A stretch of DNA of 24,433 nt, taken from the NCBI GenBank assembly GCA_900756555.1, contig CAAEKP010000128.1, positions 1-24,433 on the forward strand. Reading direction: 5' to 3'. The notes under the pieces are model-generated. The model did not search any database and was not told the origin of the DNA. It was given only the letters and a program-made list of their open reading frames with translations. Source of the DNA: Peptococcaceae bacterium (GTDB taxonomy: Bacteria > Bacillota > Peptococcia > Peptococcales > Peptococcaceae). Positions 1 to 6,982 of the stretch are shown piece by piece (position 1 is the stretch's first letter; every line of letters starts with the position of its first letter). Made by a program: the position numbers and the translations under genes.

Positions 1-165
1 CGATATTATCGCCTTGTTACGCAAGTAATAAGGCACCAGTCCAGTAAGTAAAAGGACTACCCGCCCGTCTCTTCGCCCAGATTGGCAGGTAGTCTAATCC
101 ACGGGGAGAAAACCGTTGCCGATGCACACCAACGCATCCTGGTTGTTCTCGTTTCTATTTTTATT
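1..165 (+). ncRNA. Candidate structured RNA (partial at left edge)
   Basis: No reading frame of note. Seen directly: a 10-bp hairpin (11-20 with 25-34) closed by a GCAA tetraloop of the GNRA type; AGTCC 38-42 pairing with GGACT 54-58; GACTACC 55-61 pairing with GGTAGTC 88-94; and a 3' stem in which 106-114 pairs with 141-150 (one bulged G), with inner CGTTG 114-118 and CAACG 130-134, followed by a T-rich tail from 152. The second and third pairings share bases 55-58, so they exclude each other, as in a switch. The GNRA loop and the T-rich tail favour plus-strand transcription. I could not match it to a known RNA family, and the 5' end lies outside the window. It may simply be a terminator-rich repeat. 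Confidence 0.35.
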
Positions 166-188
166 ATAACAGATGCATTTTATTCGTC

Positions 189-208
189 AAGCGTAGGTTT
201 TTACGCTT
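189..208. repeat. Short palindrome, copy 1 of 3
   Basis: AAGCGTAGGTTTTTACGCTT, with 7-bp arms AAGCGTA and TACGCTT. Two further copies (3375-3394 and 4697-4716) overlap the stop codons of the fic and xre genes. Here the same sequence would end a minus-strand frame (stop at 201-203) that is open for about 26 codons to the right and ends in KEA like its relatives. It may be the stump of a lost gene, but the frame is too short to prove it. Confidence 0.6.
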
Positions 209-267
209 CTTTCAACCATACCCCGTGAAATTTATACGATAGCTGAACGATAGCTTTTTGCCAGGCA

Positions 268-296
268 TGACAATTCCGTATCCGCTATGCTATAAT
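268..296 (+). promoter_or_regulatory. Sigma-A type promoter of mcrBC
   Basis: TGACAA (268-273), a 17-bp spacer and TATAAT (291-296), with an extended TG just before the -10. It is followed by GGAGGA at 323-328 and the mcrB ATG at 337. The spacing is ideal and this looks like a strong constitutive promoter. Confidence 0.8.
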
Positions 297-336
297 GAAA
301 TAAATTTACCGCCGCATAGATTGGAGGAAGATAACG

Positions 337-2160
337 ATGCTACTGAAACCTACTATTCTCAAGAAAGACCTCAACAATTTATCTGACAAATGGTATCCTT
401 CTCAAGAGGAATATGACCCTAACTTAACTATTGATGATTGGATTGCCCTGTTAAATGACACAAGTATTTTCAGCACGAACGCATTAACCGCACTGAAACG
501 CTTACTGCATTACGGTGGAGCAGCTACCTGCACACAACTTGCAAATGAATATGGAGGTAGTTTTAATTTTTACAATAAAAATCTATCCCTCGCCGCAGAA
601 TATGTTGCAAAAGAAAAAAAGCTCTCCCAATATAATGCTCGCTGGTGGCCTATTCTCTTCGTTGGCAAGAATACTGATAAATCAACCCCAGGTGTGTGGA
701 TTTGGAAATTACGCCCTGAATTAGCCGCAGCATTAGAGCAAATAGATTTATCACAATATCCGCTCTATGACAATAAAGAAGTTCCTGCCATTTGGAAAAT
801 AAGCCATGGGGAAAAACTTTTCACCGAAGAAGAACTGCGCATGTTTGCAGAAAAAGAAGTTATTGTGGTAGCCAGCGATACCGCGGCAATGGTCGGCTCA
901 AAAACAACGCAGGGTGATAATTTTATGTCTACCATGAAACAATGGGATTATTTTTATCTTTGCTACAGTGGCAGTATCCAGTTGCTCGGCCAGCTTATTT
1001 CCAACGAAGTGTCCCCTTGCACAGAAAAGGGTGATTATTGGTATCAGCGAAGTTACAAGTTAATCGCCATGTCCAAGGATACAAATAAATACAAAGGTAA
1101 ACAAAAATGGTGGACACCAAACTTTAACTCTACTTGCATCGCCATACCAGAAAACGAATTATCCTTATTTGAGCACCTTATTCTGCAACCATATTTCAAT
1201 CTCACATTAGGAGATTTATTGCCTGATGCAGTTTCACCTGAACAACCAAACACTGGAACAGAAGAACTCCCAGAATCACCTACACCTTACACACGCGAGG
1301 ATTTCTTAAACGAAGTCTACATCTCTGAATCTGACCTAGACACACTGCTGCATCTGCTGGAACGCAAGAAAAATATTATCCTACAGGGTGCGCCGGGTGT
1401 GGGTAAAACCTTTGCGGCAGAAAAATTGGCCTATGCCATGATGAAAGAAGCAGACAAAAAGCGCATCAAGTTTATCCAGTTCCACCAGAACTATAGCTAC
1501 GAAGATTTCATTATGGGCTACAAACCAACCGAGGACGGCGGCTTCAAGCTGGAAAACGGCGTGTTCTACAATTTCTGCAAAAAAGCTGCTGCCGATAAAG
1601 ACAGACCGTACTTCTTTATTATTGATGAAATCAACCGAGGCAATTTGAGCAAAATCTTTGGGGAATTGTTGATGCTGATTGAAGCAGATAAACGAGGGAA
1701 AGATTATGAATTGGAGTTAGCTTACAATCACGAATCCTTTTCTGTGCCGGACAATCTGTACATCATCGGCATGATGAACACCGCTGACCGCAGCCTAGCC
1801 ATGATGGACTATGCGCTGCGCCGTCGGTTCAGCTTCTTTGACATGAAGCCAGCCTTTGAGAATGCGAAGTTCCAAACCTATCTGCAAGGATTCGACAATG
1901 GCACGTTCACAAAACTGATTCAGGAAATCAAAAATTTGAACAAAGACATTGCAAAAGGCCCTGCATTGGGCGAAGGCTTCTGCATCGGTCACAGTTATTT
2001 CTGTAATCCACCACAAGAAGGCGACATCAAAGATTGGCTGGAAGAAATCCTTCGCTATGAAATCATCCCAACACTGAAAGAATACTGGTTTGACAACCAA
2101 ACAAAGCAAAACACACTGAACGCACTCCTGAAGAAGGATGTGATTCTATCCGATGACTGA
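337..2160 (+). CDS. mcrB: McrB-type GTPase, type IV restriction (McrBC) motor subunit
   Basis: 607 aa. The C-terminal half is an McrB-clade AAA+ module: Walker A GAPGVGKT (351-358), Walker B IIDEINRGN (428-436) and the McrB hallmark MNTADRS (480-486), followed by an arginine-rich ALRRRF segment. In known systems this module hydrolyses GTP and translocates DNA carrying methylated cytosines. The first about 330 residues do not look like the DUF3578 target domain of E. coli McrB. They contain short tryptophan-rich stretches (ARWWPILFVG, KQWDYFYL) and I do not recognise the fold; this is presumably the modification-recognition domain. GGAGGA lies 8 bases before ATG 337. The stop overlaps the mcrC start by 8 nt, so the two are translationally coupled. 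The N-terminal half is visibly AT-richer than neighbouring genes, consistent with acquisition by transfer. Confidence 0.9.
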   Translation: MLLKPTILKKDLNNLSDKWYPSQEEYDPNLTIDDWIALLNDTSIFSTNALTALKRLLHYGGAATCTQLANEYGGSFNFYNKNLSLAAEYVAKEKKLSQYNARWWPILFVGKNTDKSTPGVWIWKLRPELAAALEQIDLSQYPLYDNKEVPAIWKISHGEKLFTEEELRMFAEKEVIVVASDTAAMVGSKTTQGDNFMSTMKQWDYFYLCYSGSIQLLGQLISNEVSPCTEKGDYWYQRSYKLIAMSKDTNKYKGKQKWWTPNFNSTCIAIPENELSLFEHLILQPYFNLTLGDLLPDAVSPEQPNTGTEELPESPTPYTREDFLNEVYISESDLDTLLHLLERKKNIILQGAPGVGKTFAAEKLAYAMMKEADKKRIKFIQFHQNYSYEDFIMGYKPTEDGGFKLENGVFYNFCKKAAADKDRPYFFIIDEINRGNLSKIFGELLMLIEADKRGKDYELELAYNHESFSVPDNLYIIGMMNTADRSLAMMDYALRRRFSFFDMKPAFENAKFQTYLQGFDNGTFTKLIQEIKNLNKDIAKGPALGEGFCIGHSYFCNPPQEGDIKDWLEEILRYEIIPTLKEYWFDNQTKQNTLNALLKKDVILSDD

Positions 2161-3235
2161 ATATAACAACATTCTCATCCGAAATATTTTCTATATGCTG
2201 TGCTATGCCTTTGAGAAAATGCGACCAGATGATGAAGCATGGAGCAACAAAGAGGAATTTACCCATCTGCATGATTTGTTGGCAGCAATCTTAGCTCGCG
2301 GCATGGCACGGTTGGTCAAGCAAGGCTTGTATCGCGAATATGTGGAATGTAACGAAACACTTTCCACGCTAAAAGGCAAACTAGATATGCCTAACACCAT
2401 CCGCCATCGCGTGCAGCGCAAGCAAGTATTAGCCTGCCAATTTGATGAATTTTCAGAAAATAATCTGCTCAATCAGATTCTGAAAACAACAGCACATCAT
2501 CTGGTACTGCAAGCAGAAGTTGACCTTAAGCAACGCGATGCATTAAAAAAGCTGCTATATCACTTTGGCACGGTAGACATCATCAATCCACGTTGCATCC
2601 AGTGGAAACGACTGCAATATCAGCGCAGTAATCAGCGCTATCGCCCATGGATTCAGTTGTGCGAGTTTATTTGGCAGCACGTATTGTTCACCACTGAATC
2701 CGGCGAGTACCGCATTAAAAAGTTTACCGATGATGATATGGCAAATCTGTTTGAACGATTTGTGCGCAACTATTATAAGCAGCATTACACGAATTTATCT
2801 ATTTCTAGGGAATTTATGCATTGGAATTTCAAAAAGCCCATTGATTCTGAAACAAAAAAATACCTGCCTATTATGAAAACAGATATTACGCTGTATGACA
2901 AACATCACAACAAAACTCTCATTATTGACACCAAATTTTATCGTAGTAATATCCTACAGACTGGACAATACGGAAACAAAACTTTTCGTTCTGACCATTT
3001 ATATCAGATTTTTGCCTATGTAAAAAATATGGATAAAGGCAACACTGGCAATGTGTCCGGTATGCTGCTCTACGCCAAGACAACAGAAGAAGATGTACCA
3101 GACAACACATCCTTCGTCATTGGCAACAACCACTTTTGCGTGCGCACGCTGGACTTAAACCAACCCTTTGAGCAAATCCAGTCACAGTTAGATGATATCG
3201 TGAAAAGCTACTTTGGGGCAGTCACAAAACAATAA
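2153..3235 (+). CDS. mcrC: McrC-type endonuclease subunit
   Basis: 360 aa. The likely nuclease partner of the upstream McrB-like GTPase. It has an N-terminal alpha/beta region and a C-terminal PD-(D/E)xK nuclease core. The visible core is KTDITL with Asp244, then IIDTKFY with Asp259 and Lys261, the expected D...DxK geometry; a conserved HLYQIFAYV helix follows near residues 284-292. In the family, McrC binds the McrB ring and cuts DNA between modified sites after McrB translocation. Start 2153 overlaps the mcrB stop, and no separate promoter is visible. The catalytic residues appear intact, so the system is probably active. A bidirectional terminator follows directly. Confidence 0.9.
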   Translation: MTEYNNILIRNIFYMLCYAFEKMRPDDEAWSNKEEFTHLHDLLAAILARGMARLVKQGLYREYVECNETLSTLKGKLDMPNTIRHRVQRKQVLACQFDEFSENNLLNQILKTTAHHLVLQAEVDLKQRDALKKLLYHFGTVDIINPRCIQWKRLQYQRSNQRYRPWIQLCEFIWQHVLFTTESGEYRIKKFTDDDMANLFERFVRNYYKQHYTNLSISREFMHWNFKKPIDSETKKYLPIMKTDITLYDKHHNKTLIIDTKFYRSNILQTGQYGNKTFRSDHLYQIFAYVKNMDKGNTGNVSGMLLYAKTTEEDVPDNTSFVIGNNHFCVRTLDLNQPFEQIQSQLDDIVKSYFGAVTKQ

Positions 3236-3244
3236 CGCATAGCA

Positions 3245-3278
3245 AAAAAGGATACCCGTCAAAGGATATCCCTGTTTT
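3245..3278. terminator. Terminator after mcrC
   Basis: An A-run, GGATACCC (3250-3257), a 6-nt loop, GGATATCC (3264-3271), then a T-rich CTGTTTT. It works in both directions in principle and ends mcrBC. It is related in sequence to the terminators at 4650, 5442 and 7606. Confidence 0.75.
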
Positions 3279-3284
3279 GATCGT

Positions 3285-3396
3285 CGATATTATCGCCTTG
3301 TTACGCAAGTAATAAGGCACCAGTCCAGTAAGTAAAAGGACTATTTTTATTATAACAGATGCATTTTATTCGTCAAGCGTAGGTTTTTATGCTTCT
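3285..3396. repeat. Right copy of direct repeat flanking mcrBC
   Basis: 112 bp matching 1-59 joined to 158-210 with one mismatch. It keeps the GCAA-capped hairpin (3295-3318) and the AGTCC/GGACT hairpin, which is here followed directly by TTTTTATT and so forms a short terminator. Its right end runs into the last codons of the fic gene, whose stop is at 3387-3389. Confidence 0.9.
3375..3394. repeat. Short palindrome, copy 2 of 3 (over fic stop)
   Basis: AAGCGTAGGTTTTTATGCTT: one arm base differs from copy 1. It contains the fic stop codon (minus strand) and its last alanine codon. Confidence 0.6.
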
Positions 3397-4583
3397 CTGC
3401 CAGTAGTCATCAAATTATATTTTTTGCGGTTGCCGTAGATGTGTTCCTCCAGGATTCCTGCTTTGGACAGCTTTAACACAAAATTGCGGATGGTGGCGTA
3501 GGCACAGTGGGCAAAGTCGCGCTCTAATTGTTTGGTGGAAAATTCTGCTGAACCGTAGTGGGACAGCACAAAGTAAAACAGTTCTTTTTCTTTGGCGGTA
3601 ATCTCGCCGGTTTTCAGCAGCTGCTGAAATGCTTCTAAGCCATCGTTGCACGACGGCGCGGCTTTTATCTGCGCATACACGGTTTGGTTGAAATAGGCCA
3701 AAAACGGGCTGATATCGTATTTGCCCGTAATTTCGTGATTGGCGTTAATCAGGTCAAAGGCTTTGTAGTAGCCCTTCTTGGTTTCCTGAATGATGGAGGA
3801 AAAGGGCAGAAACAGTGCGGCGGAGTAGCCTTTCTGCAGCAGATACCAGAGATGCAGCATCCGCGCCATGCGCCCGTTGCCATCATAATACGGATGGATA
3901 TACGCCACATAGAAGTGCAGCACCGTTGCTTTGGCTAAATCGTCCAGCTCCGCATCCTGATTCAGAAAGTCAAACAATTCCTGCATCATGGCCGGGATTC
4001 TGCCAGCCGGGGCGCCGGAATGAACAATCTGCCCCTTGGTTTCATTCACAATGGAAACTGGCCCTTCCCGATAAAGCTGCGCCGCGGATAAGCAATCCGC
4101 TTTCTCTGCGAAATAAGGATTGACCACCAGCTCATACAATGCGCGCACAGTTTCAGCATTGATGGTGTTTCGCTTATCGGCAATAAAGTCAAAGCCTTTT
4201 TTCATGCCCCAGATATGGTCTTCCGCAGTATTGGCAGGTGCTTTGCCCGTCAGAATGGTTCTGACGCTCTCCCGCGATGTATGAATCTGCTCAATGGATA
4301 AGGTGGACACAATCTCATCGGTCAAGGCCTGCACGCCGTAAGAAGCATTCCCGCTATGACGCATCAAGGCAGAAACCGCACCTGAGGAGCTGTGCGCGTA
4401 GGGTGCCAGGCAATAAAAATTCTGCTGCCCGGTAAAATCACTGAGCGGCAAATGCTTTACCGCCTGCAGTTCCAACAAAGCCAGCATCTTCTGCACAGAG
4501 TCCTGGCCGTACTTATAGTTCATTTTCTTTAAGTCCAAAAAATGTTTATCCTGTAACATGGCAATATATTGTTCTGCTTCCAT
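3387..4583 (-). CDS. Fic family protein (predicted AMP-transferase) with C-terminal winged helix
   Basis: 398 aa. The Fic active-site loop HPYYDGNGRMAR starts at His230 (catalytic His, with Asp234, Gly235, Asn236 and Arg238 intact). Family members transfer AMP, or rarely another nucleotide moiety, from NTPs to hydroxyl groups of target proteins. The segment IVSTLSIEQIHTS near residues 90-102 aligns with the inhibitory helix of class II Fic proteins, normally [S/T]xxxE[G/N]; here TLSIEQ has Gln at the last position, so autoinhibition may be altered. The C-terminal about 70 residues resemble a winged-helix DNA-binding domain, common in Fic regulators. AAGGAGGA precedes ATG 4583 at good spacing, and an inverted repeat lies upstream. 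The target protein is unknown. No adjacent small antitoxin gene is seen. Confidence 0.85.
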   Translation of the reverse strand: MEAEQYIAMLQDKHFLDLKKMNYKYGQDSVQKMLALLELQAVKHLPLSDFTGQQNFYCLAPYAHSSSGAVSALMRHSGNASYGVQALTDEIVSTLSIEQIHTSRESVRTILTGKAPANTAEDHIWGMKKGFDFIADKRNTINAETVRALYELVVNPYFAEKADCLSAAQLYREGPVSIVNETKGQIVHSGAPAGRIPAMMQELFDFLNQDAELDDLAKATVLHFYVAYIHPYYDGNGRMARMLHLWYLLQKGYSAALFLPFSSIIQETKKGYYKAFDLINANHEITGKYDISPFLAYFNQTVYAQIKAAPSCNDGLEAFQQLLKTGEITAKEKELFYFVLSHYGSAEFSTKQLERDFAHCAYATIRNFVLKLSKAGILEEHIYGNRKKYNLMTTGREA

Positions 4584-4601
4584 CGCGCATCCTCCTTAAA
4601 C

Positions 4602-4629
4602 TGATACTTATTGATACTAAATTGTATCA
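4602..4629 (-). promoter_or_regulatory. Candidate operator upstream of fic
   Basis: TGATAC (4602-4607), TGATAC (4612-4617) and GTATCA (4624-4629). The last two form a perfect 6-bp inverted repeat with a 6-nt spacer, and the first two are a direct repeat at 10-bp phase. It lies just beyond the fic ribosome site, where a repressor would block transcription. Autoregulation by the C-terminal winged helix of Fic is an inference. Confidence 0.5.
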
Positions 4630-4649
4630 CTTTGAAAAACAGAACGCAA

Positions 4650-4686
4650 CAAAAAAGGATACCCGTCAAAGGAGTATCCCATTTTT
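4650..4686. terminator. Terminator after xre gene
   Basis: An A-run, GGATAC (4657-4662), a loop, GTATCC (4674-4679), then CATTTTTATT. Bidirectional; on the minus strand it ends the XRE gene. Same family as the hairpins at 3245, 5442 and 7606. Confidence 0.75.
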
Positions 4687-4696
4687 ATTATTCGTC

Positions 4697-4716
4697 AAGC
4701 GCAGGTTTTTACGCTT
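4697..4716. repeat. Short palindrome, copy 3 of 3 (over xre stop)
   Basis: AAGCGCAGGTTTTTACGCTT, within a 29-bp block (4690-4718) that matches the other two copies with a single change from copy 1. It contains the stop codon and final residues KEA of the XRE protein. Confidence 0.6.
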
Positions 4717-5326
4717 CTTTCTTCTTTGTCAGCTGCCGGTTCATATACTTTGGATTGACCACAAAAATATAACCCAGGGCCACGGCAATCAGCAGCAGTG
4801 TGCCCAGCCAATATAATTTACTGTAATGACCGAGCATGGCTACCGCCGCCTGCACAAGGCAGTACAGCAATTCAATTTTTGTGTTCTTCCGATACTGCTT
4901 GGCGTTCTTCTCGTAGCGAAGGTTACACACCATCCAGATGGATGCGGCAAACAGCGGCACGAATTTTATCACCCATTCTAAGGACTGCATCAGCGGGCTT
5001 GCGCTGTTTTGCAACGGCTGCATAGCCGCATTTAAAAACGCAGTCTGCATGATAATCGCAATCAGCGTTAAATTAGTGTGCAGGATTGTTTTATCTTCGT
5101 TGGGCGCATGGTTTTCCTGCGGCGCACTGTGTTTCTGAGAAACCAGTTCATCTAAAGATATTTCATAAATTGCTGAAAGGGCAATCAGATTATCCGAGCT
5201 GGGCGTCGTTTTATCGCTCTCCCATTTTGCCACTGCCTGCCGGCTCACGCCCACCAGTTCCGCAATTTTTTCCTGCGATAAGCCTTTGCCGGTGCGGCAC
5301 AATTTTAATTTCTCACCAAGTGTCAT
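4709..5326 (-). CDS. XRE-family regulator with C-terminal membrane segments
   Basis: About 205 aa. The first 60 residues are a Cro/CI helix-turn-helix (LSQEKIAELVGVSRQAVAKW). After a short linker come three or four hydrophobic helices (LTLIAIIMQTAFL, FVPLFAASIWMVC, LLYCLVQAAVAML and the LGTLLLIAVALGYIFVV segment) and a basic tail. This is the layout of membrane-bound XRE regulators that couple a membrane signal to transcription. An ATG at 5332 lies only 2 nt from AGGAGG (complement of 5335-5340), whereas the ATG at 5326 is 8 nt away, so 5326 is preferred. It sits between fic and the AlbA-type gene, each with its own terminator, so it is probably a single-gene unit. Target unknown. Confidence 0.8.
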   Translation of the reverse strand: MTLGEKLKLCRTGKGLSQEKIAELVGVSRQAVAKWESDKTTPSSDNLIALSAIYEISLDELVSQKHSAPQENHAPNEDKTILHTNLTLIAIIMQTAFLNAAMQPLQNSASPLMQSLEWVIKFVPLFAASIWMVCNLRYEKNAKQYRKNTKIELLYCLVQAAVAMLGHYSKLYWLGTLLLIAVALGYIFVVNPKYMNRQLTKKKEA

Positions 5327-5377
5327 GTCCATCCCCTCCTTGCTTTCATTTTAACAAAAGAGCCGGCAATTTGCTAT

Positions 5378-5395
5378 CAACTATACCGCAACTAT
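5378..5395 (-). promoter_or_regulatory. Direct repeat upstream of xre, possible operator
   Basis: CAACTAT (5378-5384) repeated as CAACTAT (5389-5395), exactly one helical turn apart, about 50 bp before the xre start. Autoregulation is plausible for XRE proteins but not shown. I could not place a convincing -35/-10 pair. Confidence 0.3.
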
Positions 5396-5405
5396 CGGTT
5401 GCCCT

Positions 5406-5477
5406 GCCAGTTTATGCGGCAAAATCACTGTAATCGGCACCAAAAAAGGATACCCACGAATGAGTATCCCATTTTTA
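5406..5477. terminator. Repeat-associated terminator after AlbA-type gene
   Basis: GGATAC (5448-5453) pairs with GTATCC (5464-5469), flanked by A6 on the left and T5 on the right; bidirectional. The 29 bp just left of it (5406-5434) match 7574-7602 at 24 positions, so the upstream arm and the terminator were duplicated together. Confidence 0.7.
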
Positions 5478-5480
5478 TTA

Positions 5481-6782
5481 TCACTTCGGCAAGATGTAGC
5501 GCGTGTTCTTGCCTCTGCCCTGCTGCACCAGTTTGCCGTTCTGTATCAGTTGTTTCAGCAGACGTGCGGCGGTGGCCTGGCTCACGCCCAAGGCCTGCTC
5601 TACCTCCAAACGGGAAACAGGGCCTTCTTTTACCATCCACAATATATCATCACCCGGCGATTGTTCGTGATACGGTACCGATTGGGTGGCGGTTTCTTCG
5701 TTCAGATTGGGCAGTATAATTTTAAATGCATTGTTTGTGGTTTCAATTTCAGGCGTTTTGCCGCTGCCTTTGTAGGCGTTCATAATCTTGCGCAAACCTG
5801 TGCCGTAAGCCTCTATCAGTTCCAGCCGATAAAACACATTGGCCAGCTTTGGATTGCGGCAGACAGATAAGCCCAGCAGCACATCGTCCAATGTTACGCC
5901 GGTGGGCAAGCCGCCGATGGAGATAAACTCAATGCGGTCACTGTACACGCTGATAAGCGTGCTGGCACTGAATCCATAATCACGGTGTACCAGCGAGTTC
6001 AGCAAAGCTTCGCGCACCGCCACTTCTGGATAGTCCCGTTTGTCAATGCGCAGCAGGCCAGCAAACGTGGAGCTGGTGCGGTTACGCAGGTCGATATAGC
6101 CATACACTTCGTGAAGCTGCTGCAACAGAGAGCCGGAAAACTCCCGCCGGTCTTTGAATATGCTCTGGTCAGCGCCCTGAAACGTAGCCGCTTTTATAGT
6201 ATGCGTGCATTGCTCCGATAGCAGCAGTCCCAGATTGGTGTAAATGCCATCGCCATTCACCAGCCCCAGCGTTTTCATCTGCGGCGCGCCAAACTCCACC
6301 TTGCGCCGGGCAAATTCCTGCGCAGTGAACTCAAAAGTAAGCTCCTGTTCCAACGAGCGCAGCACTTCAAAGCTGTCACCGTCCGTTTCCTTTATCATGC
6401 GCCGAATTGCATTATCGGTGGCTGGTACTGTGGACGTGCCCTGCCGCACATACACACCTTCCGGGCGCAGTCCCTTCTTAGCCAGATAATACGGGCGATC
6501 CGTACCGCGCTGCACATCAATCTGAATCATCTGCTTACCAGCCTCAGTAAGCACTTCATAATGCAAAAACATGGTTATATCAGGCTTGATGGCATCCCGC
6601 GCCATATTGCTGATTTGCTGCACCACTTCATCGGCATTTGCCACACCAATTGTCTGCCCGTCATCGCGCACACCCACATATAGCTTGCCGCCCTGACAGT
6701 TGGCAAAAGCAATAATTTCTTTTTTGATGTCATCCACCACAATCTCCTTGCACTCTACCGTTTCGCTCTCCTGAAATTTCAT
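5481..6782 (-). CDS. AlbA_2/Schlafen-type ATP-binding regulator with winged helix
   Basis: 433 aa. The N-terminal AlbA_2 (divergent AAA-4) domain spans residues 4-125 with the family pattern ESETVECKE and FANCQGGKLYVGVRDDG. A GHKL-like HATPase_c_4 domain follows around 235-345, with EALLNSLVHRDYG (258-270) and IEAYGTGLRKI (323-333). A winged-helix module (LEVEQALGVSQATAARLLKQL) lies near the C terminus. These proteins are common in mobile and accessory regions and are treated as transcriptional regulators; some Schlafen-like relatives act in defence. GAGGGGGG precedes ATG 6782. The promoter is overlapped by five TTCTAATCA-type half sites, which suggests autorepression. The ligand and the regulated genes are unknown. 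Confidence 0.85.
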   Translation of the reverse strand: MKFQESETVECKEIVVDDIKKEIIAFANCQGGKLYVGVRDDGQTIGVANADEVVQQISNMARDAIKPDITMFLHYEVLTEAGKQMIQIDVQRGTDRPYYLAKKGLRPEGVYVRQGTSTVPATDNAIRRMIKETDGDSFEVLRSLEQELTFEFTAQEFARRKVEFGAPQMKTLGLVNGDGIYTNLGLLLSEQCTHTIKAATFQGADQSIFKDRREFSGSLLQQLHEVYGYIDLRNRTSSTFAGLLRIDKRDYPEVAVREALLNSLVHRDYGFSASTLISVYSDRIEFISIGGLPTGVTLDDVLLGLSVCRNPKLANVFYRLELIEAYGTGLRKIMNAYKGSGKTPEIETTNNAFKIILPNLNEETATQSVPYHEQSPGDDILWMVKEGPVSRLEVEQALGVSQATAARLLKQLIQNGKLVQQGRGKNTRYILPK

Positions 6783-6823
6783 GTTTGTGCCCCCCTCATC
6801 AGAATTTTGTCCACATTCACATC

Positions 6824-6900
6824 ATTCTAATCATCTTCTACTCTTATTCTAATCATTCTAATCATTCTCGTCAAGTATTGATTAGAATTGTGATTAGAAC
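6824..6900. promoter_or_regulatory. Iterated operator: three direct and two inverted half sites
   Basis: Core TTCTAATCA at 6825-6833, 6847-6855 and 6856-6864; its reverse complement TGATTAGAA at 6879-6887 and 6891-6899. Sites 6856-6864 and 6879-6887 form a perfect inverted repeat around the -35 hexamer. The array covers the AlbA-type gene promoter and lies 70 bp before the hsp20 promoter. Confidence 0.7.
6846..6874 (-). promoter_or_regulatory. Promoter of AlbA-type gene
   Basis: On the minus strand TTGACG (6874-6869), a 17-bp spacer and TAGAAT (6851-6846). The -10 lies inside one operator half site, so binding there would block RNA polymerase. Confidence 0.65.
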
Positions 6901-6955
6901 GTGTCCAGCGCAGTTTTTACGAAATAGTTACGGAACATTCACGAAGCTGTTACGA

Positions 6956-6982
6956 TTAGCACTCACCTCTTGACAGTGCTAA
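6956..6982 (+). promoter_or_regulatory. CIRCE element (HrcA operator)
   Basis: TTAGCACTC, 9 bases, CAGTGCTAA: 17 of 18 arm positions match the CIRCE consensus TTAGCACTC-N9-GAGTGCTAA. It overlaps the -35 hexamer of the hsp20 promoter, so HrcA should repress hsp20 until heat or protein stress. Confidence 0.92.

Larger units (their letters stand above)
1..210. repeat. Left copy of direct repeat flanking mcrBC
   Basis: Bases 1-59 are identical to 3285-3343, and 158-210 match 3344-3396 with one difference (C/T at the TTACGCTT/TTATGCTT position). The left copy carries 98 extra bases between two CTA trinucleotides (57-59 and 155-157), which are absent from the right copy. It is therefore either an insertion here or a CTA-mediated deletion on the right. 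The repeat may extend left of the window. Confidence 0.9.

Noticed and set aside
100..210. Integron attC-like site at a 3' gene end
   Set aside because: The palindromes sit at gene ends as attC sites do, but the required RYYYAAC and GTTRRRY core sites are not in place and there is no integrase.
3684..4123. Plus-strand frames of 80-100 codons inside the Fic gene, and similar antisense frames elsewhere
   Set aside because: They lie opposite well-supported genes, lack ribosome sites and have low-complexity or unfamiliar sequence.
3387..5326. Fic plus XRE as a toxin-antitoxin pair
   Set aside because: The genes are separated by a terminator and repeat, the XRE protein is a membrane-type regulator, and Fic carries its own inhibitory-helix-like segment.
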